From Anaerolineales bacterium (GTDB taxonomy: Bacteria; Chloroflexota; Anaerolineae; Epilineales; JAANWY01): a stretch of DNA of 9,047 bases. Location of the stretch: the NCBI GenBank assembly GCA_018263655.1, contig JAANWY010000268.1, forward strand, positions 1 through 9,047, in the 5' to 3' direction. Positions 1 to 4,770 of the stretch are shown here, one piece after another. Position 1 is the first letter of the stretch, and the number at the start of each line of letters is the position of its first letter. The notes beneath the pieces were generated by a model, which saw only the letters and a list, made by a program, of their open reading frames with translations, searched no databases and was not told the DNA's origin. Made by a program: the position numbers and the translations under genes.

Positions 1-189
1 AAGTTCCGGCTGTGTGATGTCCTGATCGGAGAGGTAGTCGAGGAACGGCGTGAGGGTTTCGCGGTAGGTTTCTATGGTGCGCGGGCTGTTGCGGCTGGCC
101 TCTTGGTGTAGCAGAAACATGTCTAAACAGCGGTTTGCTGCTGTCTGTCCGTCGATGAGGCGAAGCAGAATCCGTTGCTCACCAGTCAT
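1..189 (-). CDS. Tyrosine recombinase/integrase, N-terminal part (cut by window edge)
   Basis: Only the first 63 codons are present; the C-terminal catalytic domain (R, H, R, Y residues) would lie before position 1. The visible part looks like the SAM-like N-terminal core-binding domain of phage-type or Xer-type recombinases: a helix around residues 22-30 (LDMFLLHQE), then SPRTIETYRETLTPFLDYL (residues 35-53), matching the family pattern of 'SxxTxxxYxxxLxxFxxyL'. This domain helps clamp the core DNA site during strand exchange. The ATG at 187-189 is chosen because an in-frame TAG lies 24 bases upstream and a purine-rich GAGGGAG sits about 9 bases before it. The gene begins 58 bases beyond the 3' end of tRNA-Lys on the same strand, a common layout for tRNA-integrating elements. 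A chromosomal XerC/D-like gene cannot be excluded from the N-terminus alone. Confidence 0.72.
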   Translation of the reverse strand, partial: MTGEQRILLRLIDGQTAANRCLDMFLLHQEASRNSPRTIETYRETLTPFLDYLSDQDITQPEL

Positions 190-228
190 GCGATGAGCTC
201 CCTCTTGTGTCTACCAGCGGACGCTCAC

Positions 229-242
229 CACAAGATGTTGTG
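229..242. repeat. Small inverted repeat after tRNA-Lys
   Basis: CACAA and TTGTG flank a GATG loop, giving a 5-bp hairpin between the tRNA 3' end and the integrase start. Read on the minus strand it has no following T run, so it is a poor terminator there. On the plus strand it is followed by TTTT, but no plus-strand gene leads into it. It could be a trailer structure or an integrase-proximal site; the function is unknown. Confidence 0.3.
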
Positions 243-247
243 TTTTA

Positions 248-321
248 TGAGCCGGGCGGGATTCGAACCCGCGGCCAACGGATTAAAAGTCCGTTGCTCT
301 GCCTGGCTGAGCTACCGGCTC
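248..321 (-). tRNA. tRNA-Lys (anticodon UUU)
   Basis: The minus strand folds into a complete 74-base cloverleaf. It has acceptor stem GAGCCGG/CCGGCTC, D stem GCTC/GAGC, anticodon stem ACGGA/TCCGT around loop CTTTTAA (anticodon TTT), a five-base variable loop TGGCC, T stem GCGGG/CCCGC around TTCGAAT, and discriminator A. The 3' CCA is not encoded and must be added after transcription. The tRNA decodes AAA and AAG lysine codons. A strong promoter lies immediately upstream, with a predicted start point almost at the mature 5' end. The integrase gene begins just past its 3' end, so the 3' half of this gene is a plausible attachment site. Confidence 0.97.
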
Positions 322-328
322 GATAAGA

Positions 329-357
329 ATTATACTACGTTGCAGCGCTACAGTCAA
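329..357 (-). promoter_or_regulatory. Sigma-70-type promoter of tRNA-Lys
   Basis: On the minus strand, TTGACT (352-357) and a perfect TATAAT (329-334) are separated by exactly 17 bases. The expected start point is at about position 322, one base before the mature tRNA. The match to the housekeeping consensus is 11 of 12 bases, as expected for a stable RNA gene. Confidence 0.85.
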
Positions 358-372
358 AAAGTGCTATCGCAC
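356..372 (-). terminator. Possible weak intrinsic terminator after the 337-aa gene
   Basis: About 20 bases past the stop codon of the 392-1405 gene, the minus strand reads GTGC-GATA-GCAC followed directly by TTTTT. The four-pair stem is short for an efficient terminator. The T run also forms the start of the -35 box of the tRNA-Lys promoter, so the two signals overlap. Confidence 0.35.
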
Positions 373-391
373 AAACGTTATGCCTCAGAAC

Positions 392-1405
392 TCACAGCTC
401 GTGCCGTTTCCTATACGCCGCGAGCGCCTGGCGCCGGGACTCACGCTCAGCCAACACCTCTCGGACCGGCTCTGCCACATCCCGCTGCCAGACAGTGTCC
501 GCATCGCTCAACTCGCTCAGAAGTTGTTCAGCGGGATCCAAGACCTGTGCCCGGACCGGCGTCAGTAGTCCAGCCTGCACATCTTGCGCGTCAGTGTCGT
601 CGAACCAAGTTGATCGCAGCGGCGCCAGCAGATCATCACGGACAGCCGTCATGGTGGCCGGCACACCGTCGACGACCTGGCGCAGCCGCAGCAAGACTAA
701 CTCGACCTGGTCGCCAATGCCAAAGGGCAGCCGATCCAGCACCGCGTCAAAGAAGCGCTGCAGTCGCTCGGCTACCGGCTCCGCCCGCTCGACGGTCTCG
801 GCCAGCACCTCGCGAAGGCCATCGAGTCGCTCATCCAGGGCATCGAGTGTATCGTCTACCTGGGCGATTCCTTGACGGATTGCCGGCACTGTCGCTTCGA
901 ACCGTTCCAACCCCTCGCGCACTGCGTCAACCCCATCCGCCAGAGGCTGGGTGGTAGCCGGCAAGCCGGCCACGGAAGACTCGTAACGCTCTATGGATTG
1001 GGCCACAGCGCGATCCAAGTCGGTGGTGTCAAGCGCTTCATAGTGCGCGACCAGGCCGCGGAGCGCGTCGATTTCGGCCTGCATCTCCTGCTGCGTCTTG
1101 CTTGCTTCAGCCATCATGCGCGCTTCGCCTGCATTGGCGCCCATCTGCCAACCCACTGCCACGCCCTGCTCTCGGGCGTACCACGCTGTCGCGACATTGG
1201 CGCCGCCCAGCGCAGCACCGCCCGCCACGAGGCCGGCCAACAGTTGGCGACGCGTCAGCAGTCTGGGCTCGTCCTCCTCCGCGTCCGCCGGCGCTACCCC
1301 GAAGCCATCTGACAGGAGTGCGTCAAAGCGTTCCAGTGTCTCGTCATCCAACTCACGCAGCCGCTCAGTGATTCGACTGAGTCGATCTTCCCGCTGTGTA
1401 GTCAT
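392..1405 (-). CDS. Tat-like signal/anchor, coiled-coil-like protein of unknown function (337 aa)
   Basis: I do not recognise a named family. The N-terminus (residues 1-45) is charged and likely helical (ITERLRELDDETLERFDALL). It is followed by a twin-arginine motif, TRRQLLA (residues 51-57), and a hydrophobic Ala/Gly-rich stretch (about 55-75), which looks like an internal Tat signal or a membrane anchor. Residues 90-330 are almost entirely helix-forming and rich in Ala, Glu, Asp, Arg and Leu with heptad-like spacing, suggesting an extended coiled coil outside the membrane. There is one short Pro/Gly break near 226-231 (LPFGIG). Only one Cys-free, motif-poor region is seen and no catalytic signature. 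The ATG is supported by GGAGAG about six bases upstream. The gene lies between thrC and tRNA-Lys, preceded by a structured spacer. It may be a surface or envelope scaffold protein; that role is inference only. Confidence 0.75.
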   Translation of the reverse strand: MTTQREDRLSRITERLRELDDETLERFDALLSDGFGVAPADAEEDEPRLLTRRQLLAGLVAGGAALGGANVATAWYAREQGVAVGWQMGANAGEARMMAEASKTQQEMQAEIDALRGLVAHYEALDTTDLDRAVAQSIERYESSVAGLPATTQPLADGVDAVREGLERFEATVPAIRQGIAQVDDTLDALDERLDGLREVLAETVERAEPVAERLQRFFDAVLDRLPFGIGDQVELVLLRLRQVVDGVPATMTAVRDDLLAPLRSTWFDDTDAQDVQAGLLTPVRAQVLDPAEQLLSELSDADTVWQRDVAEPVREVLAERESRRQALAAYRKRHEL

Positions 1406-1490
1406 TATGGCTCTCCGTGCAATTTCGATCCGAATAGCGATCCAAACATCCCGCTGAGTAGCCCCAAGTAAGTACCTTGATAAAGCTGGG

Positions 1491-1565
1491 CGAGGTCTCC
1501 TGTCTGCGTGCCCCGCACAGGCAGGCCCGACCGATGCCCCCTACGTCTCGGTCAGGAGACCTTCG
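1491..1565 (-). other. Potential three-way-junction RNA in the thrC to 337-aa gene spacer
   Basis: A perfect 10-bp stem, AGGTCTCCTG (1493-1502) with CAGGAGACCT (1553-1562), can extend by two pairs past a one-base bulge (1491-1492 with 1564-1565). It encloses two further hairpins: CTGCGTGC (1504-1511) with GCAC and GCAG (1515-1518, 1521-1524) around loop CCC, and ACCGA (1530-1534) with TCGGT (1548-1552). It would be transcribed after thrC and before the 337-aa gene, about 85 bases before that start codon. There is no T run, so it is not a simple intrinsic terminator. It matches no riboswitch class I can recall. Orientation is inferred from the neighbouring genes. Confidence 0.45.
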
Positions 1566-1623
1566 ACAGCATGAAAGAACTTCGCGGGGGCCACTTAGGG
1601 CGGCCACCCGTGCCAAGATCGTG

Positions 1624-2979
1624 CTAACTCCCGTGGCTGAGATGCTGCTGAATAACTTCTACGATAGTGTCCCGGTCAGCCGGCACCTCAATCGGCCGGT
1701 TCGCGTAGGTCGAGCGCAAGTGGTCGCTCTTCTCAGTGATCGTTGTCTCGACCACGTAGTCTGCGTACAGTTCGCCCAGGTGGTAGCGCACCGTGTAGTC
1801 AGGGTCCTTGAGCACGTGACCCGTCAACAAGACCACCACATCCTCGTCGGGATCAAGGGGTTCATCGGTGCCTTCGACCAGTAGCTTACGCAGGCCGGCG
1901 ACTGTCGTTGCGCTGGCCGGCTCACAGCCGATGCCGTCCCGGCCAATCACCGCTTTCGCGTCGGCGATCTCTTGCTCGGACACCTGGGTCACCCAGCCGT
2001 CGGTCCAATCCATAGCCCGCATCGCCTTCTTCCAGGACACAGGCTGCCCAATCTTGATGGCCGTCGCCAGTGTTTTGGCGTGCACCGTCACCAATTTGTC
2101 GGGGTGGTCGCTGGTGACAGTCTTGTAAAGTGGGGCCGCACCCTCGGCCTGGATGATGGTCAGGTGAGGCATCCGATCGATGAAGCCGAGTTCGTACAGT
2201 TCCTCGAAGCCTTTACCCAGCGACGAACTATTGCCCAAGTTGCCGCCCGGTACGACGACGCGATCCGGTACTTGCCAATCACGCTGATCCAGCATCTCCA
2301 CGGCGATTGTCTTCTGACCTTCGAGCCGGAAGGGGTTAATAGAGTTGAGGATGTACATGCCGATTTCGGGCGCCACCTCAGTCACGAGGCGTAGCGCTGT
2401 GTCAAAATCACCCTGGATCTGCAGTGTCAGCGCGCCATAGTCCAGCGCCTGGCTTAGTTTGCCGAACGCCACCTGACCCTCGGGGATCAAGACAACGCCC
2501 AGCAGGCCGGCTCGGGCTGCGTAGGCGCCCATCGAGGCTGAGGTGTTGCCTGTCGAGGCACAGGCCACGGCACGCGCACCGACTGCGACCGCCTGGGTCA
2601 CCCCTGTGGTCATCCCATTGTCCTTGAATGATCCGGTTGGATTGTAGCCCTGATGCTTCACCTGCAAGCGGTTCAGGCCGACATAGCGCGCACTCTCCGG
2701 CGCCTCTAGCAGCGGTGTATTGCCCTCGGGGTAGGTCACGATGTTCGACACGTCATCATAAAACGGAATGAGTTCACGATAGCGCCACACACCGCTCACA
2801 TCCGCCGGCGCCAGTGATGCACGGCGCTGGCGCCACGTGTGTTTCAACTGTTCGGCATCCGTGTCTGGAAAGTCATAGACAACGTCCAGCAGGTCACCAC
2901 ACTCGCGGCACCGGTACAGCAGCGCGCTTGGTTCAAAATCTGTGCCACAGTGGATGCATTGAAGTCTCGCCAGGTTCAT
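1624..2979 (-). CDS. thrC: Threonine synthase
   Basis: This PLP enzyme converts O-phospho-L-homoserine and water to L-threonine and phosphate, the last step of threonine biosynthesis, in the cytoplasm. The 451 residues carry an N-terminal zinc-ribbon-like CxxC...CxxC set (Cys8, 11, 24, 27) as in the longer threonine synthases. The substrate and entry region is GNTPLL (86-91). The Schiff-base lysine lies in NPTGSFKDNG (113-122, Lys119). The STGNTSAS loop is at 142-149, and the PLP phosphate loop PGGNLGN is at 244-250. TGHVLKDP (386-393) is the usual C-terminal family motif. The ATG is supported by GAGGT seven bases or so upstream. Its upstream side is taken up by a MITE-like element only about 28 bases from the start codon, so the native promoter may have been displaced, or transcription reads through from the phosphatase gene. 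Other fold-II PLP enzymes (cysteate synthase, threonine dehydratase) are less likely given the motifs. Confidence 0.95.
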   Translation of the reverse strand: MNLARLQCIHCGTDFEPSALLYRCRECGDLLDVVYDFPDTDAEQLKHTWRQRRASLAPADVSGVWRYRELIPFYDDVSNIVTYPEGNTPLLEAPESARYVGLNRLQVKHQGYNPTGSFKDNGMTTGVTQAVAVGARAVACASTGNTSASMGAYAARAGLLGVVLIPEGQVAFGKLSQALDYGALTLQIQGDFDTALRLVTEVAPEIGMYILNSINPFRLEGQKTIAVEMLDQRDWQVPDRVVVPGGNLGNSSSLGKGFEELYELGFIDRMPHLTIIQAEGAAPLYKTVTSDHPDKLVTVHAKTLATAIKIGQPVSWKKAMRAMDWTDGWVTQVSEQEIADAKAVIGRDGIGCEPASATTVAGLRKLLVEGTDEPLDPDEDVVVLLTGHVLKDPDYTVRYHLGELYADYVVETTITEKSDHLRSTYANRPIEVPADRDTIVEVIQQHLSHGS

Positions 2980-2999
2980 GATTTACCTCGGTTCCGTGT

Positions 3000-3006
3000 T
3001 CAATGA
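3000..3006. repeat. Left copy of 7-bp target-site duplication (TCAATGA)
   Basis: TCAATGA directly borders the left end of the MITE-like element and is repeated exactly at 3140-3146 on its right side. Removing the element and one copy gives a simple continuous spacer between the phosphatase stop codon and thrC. Confidence 0.75.
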
Positions 3007-3139
3007 CAGGACTTACGCGGTGGACCACTCAAAACGCATCCTGAGTAGGCGAAGCCGTATCGAAGGGTCGTTTTGAGTGGTCAGCACGCTTCGATACGCC
3101 TCCGCGAGGCTACTCAGCATGCTGACCGCGTAAGTCTTG
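3007..3139. mobile_element. 133-bp MITE-like non-autonomous element
   Basis: The ends are near-perfect 15-bp terminal inverted repeats: CAGGACTTACGCGGT on the left, and ACCGCGTAAGTCTTG on the right, which is its complement with one mismatch. The element is flanked by the direct repeat TCAATGA (3000-3006 and 3140-3146). It is too short to encode a transposase and has no credible ORF of its own, so it would need to be moved in trans by a related insertion sequence. I do not assign the family. The interior is made of further inverted repeats (see 3023-3127). It sits between the phosphatase and thrC, and its right duplication contains the phosphatase stop codon. Confidence 0.75.
3023..3127. repeat. 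Interleaved inverted repeats inside the MITE-like element
   Basis: Three pairings compete. First, GACCACTCAAAACG (3023-3036) is perfectly complementary to 3069-3082. Second, a segment at 3041-3065 (beginning CTGAGTAG, ending GTATCGAAG) is complementary at both ends to 3089-3117, with a divergent centre. Third, GGTCAGCA (3079-3086) pairs with TGCTGACC (3120-3127). The first and second overlap in pseudoknot order, so an RNA or single strand would have to choose between folds or form a pseudoknot. Confidence 0.75.
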
Positions 3140-3146
3140 TCAATGA
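3140..3146. repeat. Right copy of 7-bp target-site duplication (TCAATGA), contains a stop codon
   Basis: Exact repeat of 3000-3006. Its first three bases are the complement of the TGA stop of the phosphatase gene. The insertion therefore landed at the stop codon, and the target duplication kept it intact. Confidence 0.75.
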
Positions 3147-3760
3147 TGACTGTTGAGATGACAGATATCGTTCATCCTCAATACGCGCAGGTAGTCGTAC
3201 TTCTCGCCCAAGACGCTGATGGAACAGTTGTCGATCCAGAAGCGGTTGATGGCGGGAAAGAGCTCTGGCGGCTCAGGCAGCCCGACGCTGGCGTGAGTGA
3301 GGATGAGCTGGACGTTGATCTGGTGGGCTACAATAAGAGATGTCTGGTCCTCGAGGTGCGCAATTTCGTCGAAGGCTTGGAGGGTGCGCTGGATGACGGC
3401 GTTCAGCGACTCGCCCGCCGGCAGGCCGAAATCGTAGTCACTTCGCAGACGCTGCCAGTCCTCCGACGAAACTTTGTCGCGCAGCGACGGTTCGCCCCAC
3501 AGTTCCTCCGAAATCTCCCATTCGCGAAGTCCCGGCTTGAGTTCCACATCTATGCCACGGTGCTCGGCCACGATTTTGGCGGTCTCAAGACACCGCTGGG
3601 TGGGACTCGAGTAGATCATCGTGAGGCCGGCGTTGCGCAGCGCCTCGGCGAGCGACCGCGCTTCTTGCCGGCCCAACTCAGTCAACTCAATGGGCGCGTT
3701 GCCTTGGTAACGATGCTCTCGATTCCAAACCGATTCACCGTGACGCGTCAGGTAGATCAT
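3140..3760 (-). CDS. Histidine phosphatase family protein (phosphoglycerate mutase-like)
   Basis: The 206 residues match the two-histidine phosphatase superfamily, cytoplasmic enzymes that pass phosphate through a phospho-histidine. The signature LTRHGES (residues 4-10) holds Arg6 and the nucleophile His7. SSPTQRCLETA (51-61) holds the second phosphate-binding Arg56. Glu80 in LREWEI is the likely acid. LIVAHQ (142-147) supplies the second His146; the usual following Gly is Gln here. The substrate cannot be told from sequence: small phosphatases of sugars, cobalamin intermediates or phosphoglycerates share these motifs. An in-frame ATG exists 120 bases upstream, but that extension is an out-of-phase copy of the DprA-like coding sequence. 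The chosen ATG starts the family domain and has GGGAG seven bases upstream. It overlaps the DprA-like gene by 26 bp, suggesting coupled translation. Its TGA stop lies inside the MITE target duplication. Confidence 0.9.
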   Translation of the reverse strand: MIYLTRHGESVWNREHRYQGNAPIELTELGRQEARSLAEALRNAGLTMIYSSPTQRCLETAKIVAEHRGIDVELKPGLREWEISEELWGEPSLRDKVSSEDWQRLRSDYDFGLPAGESLNAVIQRTLQAFDEIAHLEDQTSLIVAHQINVQLILTHASVGLPEPPELFPAINRFWIDNCSISVLGEKYDYLRVLRMNDICHLNSHH

Positions 3761-4661
3761 CTCGTCGCTCCCTTTCACCAAACAGCTCCATCGCTTCTTC
3801 CAACATCTCAAACATCTCACCGATATGCTCGATGGGGGCCGCGCCCATCTCCAGGAGCTGCCGATTCCCGTCGGGCACATCGTGGCGCGGCTTCACGACT
3901 AACACCGGCCGGCCCACGTTGTGAGCGCGCATGGCCATCTCTACCCCGCGATCCTCGGGCTGCGCCTCGACGACGATGACGGCCTGCGCCAAGCCGGCGA
4001 TGATGTCGTCGCGGGTGCCGGCTCGCGCCCGGCTGGGATAGTCCGCTGGGCGTAGAGCCCCCGACATCAGGGCGCCGCGCTCAAGGACACGCTCAGCCAG
4101 CTTCTCCTGTTCAGGTGGAACCATCTCAATACCGCCGGCTAGCACCGCCAACCCGCGCCCCGCTCCATCGCGCGCGCCCTTCAGAGCACGAATATCGATG
4201 TCGTCGCCCAGACCGGCGACCACGGCGTAGCCCTGCTCTGCAAGCCGCATGCCAATCAGCTCAGCGTTGCTGAAGCCTCGGGGCGTCGCGCGCCAGGAGC
4301 CCACCACGGCCACCGCTCGGCTATCTTCCGCCACTGGCTCGCCCCGCAGCCACAGAAAGAGCGGCACTTCGTCCGTAAACATTAGATTCTGCGGATAGAC
4401 TTCATCGCCCCGGGGGACAAAACGTACGCCGGCCGTATCCTCGTAGTCCATGAGTTGGTTCGTCAGCGACCAAAGCAGATCTTCGTTTACGGCCGCGATC
4501 TCCTGCGCCAGATTAGGCTCAACCCCCTCGTCGCTTAAGGCCCGGGCGCCGGCCTGGAAAACGCCGGCCGCTGTTCCAAACGCATCAATCAGCCATCGCA
4601 CCTGTTCGAGACCGAGGCCGTCAATTTGGAGTAGCGCGAGAAGTTCCGTACGGTTACTCAT
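3735..4661 (-). CDS. Divergent DprA-like (SLOG/Rossmann-fold) protein
   Basis: The 308 residues align by pattern with DprA/Smf, a cytoplasmic protein that binds incoming single-stranded DNA and loads RecA. There is an N-terminal helical region (LLALLQIDGLG, 7-17, as in DprA SAM/helix-hairpin-helix domains), a YPQNL segment (89-93, as in canonical 'YPxxL'), AVAVVGSW (116-123), an AEQGYAVVAGLGDDID stretch (141-156), LAVLAGGIE (171-179) and AQAVIVVEA (225-233). Several hallmark residues differ: GSR has become GSW, GID has become DID, the His of 'AH' is Leu160, and the usual 'FPxRNR' is YPSRARAG. It may be a paralogue with altered nucleotide or DNA binding. The ATG at 4659-4661 starts the recognisable domain; the longer ORF to 4748 would translate the repeat array and is rejected. 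No ribosome-binding site is visible, because the array ends three bases upstream. Its end overlaps the phosphatase start. Confidence 0.8.
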   Translation of the reverse strand: MSNRTELLALLQIDGLGLEQVRWLIDAFGTAAGVFQAGARALSDEGVEPNLAQEIAAVNEDLLWSLTNQLMDYEDTAGVRFVPRGDEVYPQNLMFTDEVPLFLWLRGEPVAEDSRAVAVVGSWRATPRGFSNAELIGMRLAEQGYAVVAGLGDDIDIRALKGARDGAGRGLAVLAGGIEMVPPEQEKLAERVLERGALMSGALRPADYPSRARAGTRDDIIAGLAQAVIVVEAQPEDRGVEMAMRAHNVGRPVLVVKPRHDVPDGNRQLLEMGAAPIEHIGEMFEMLEEAMELFGERERRDDLPDASR

Positions 4662-4664
4662 AGG

Positions 4665-4768
4665 CGTGGAGCGTGGAGAATGGAGAGTGGAGGATGGAAG
4701 ATGGAAGCGATAAGAAGAGGCCATCATCATCCCTTCTCCACTTTCCACCTTCCACCTTCCATTTCCCC
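4665..4768. repeat. Inverted heptamer array filling the PBP to DprA-like spacer
   Basis: The plus strand has six purine-rich heptads with the pattern TGGARNN from 4667 to 4708. After a 25-base centre come four heptads in the opposite sense, NNYTCCA, at 4734-4761 (TTCTCCA, CTTTCCA, CCTTCCA, CCTTCCA), then TTTCCCC. The TGGA and TCCA cores are complementary, so the arms could form a long imperfect hairpin. The array begins two bases after the PBP stop codon and ends three bases before the DprA-like ATG. It therefore makes up practically the whole 109-base spacer and replaces the expected Shine-Dalgarno region. Confidence 0.85.
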
Positions 4769-4770
4769 GT

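Noticed and set aside
175..957. Plus-strand open frame of 260 codons
   Set aside because: It reads through the antisense of tRNA-Lys and the 337-aa gene, and its translation is Pro/Arg/Ala-rich without domains.
1365..1616. Minus-strand open frame of 83 codons across the thrC to 337-aa gene spacer
   Set aside because: It covers the three-way-junction structure, overlaps the start of the 337-aa gene in another frame, lacks a ribosome-binding site and looks compositionally unlike a protein.
1590..1623. Minus-strand GGGTGGCCGCCC resembling a T-box antiterminator core
   Set aside because: The bases after GGGTGG do not match the T-box consensus, no specifier stem or terminator is visible, and the following gene is not an amino-acid gene. 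The motif is a short imperfect palindrome.
3761..3880. N-terminal extension of the histidine-phosphatase frame to an ATG at 3880
   Set aside because: It lies wholly inside the DprA-like coding sequence. The family domain and a good ribosome-binding site start at 3760.
3137..3979. Plus-strand open frame of 280 codons
   Set aside because: It is antisense to the histidine-phosphatase and DprA-like genes, whose catalytic and fold motifs are clear. High-GC genes commonly leave long antisense frames.
4662..4748. N-terminal extension of the DprA-like frame to an ATG at 4748
   Set aside because: The extra 29 residues are a translation of the heptad repeat array (Ser/His/Pro-rich) and precede the recognisable domain.
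4665..4768. CRISPR array
   Set aside because: The repeats are 7-base, degenerate and inverted without spacers, and no cas genes are present.
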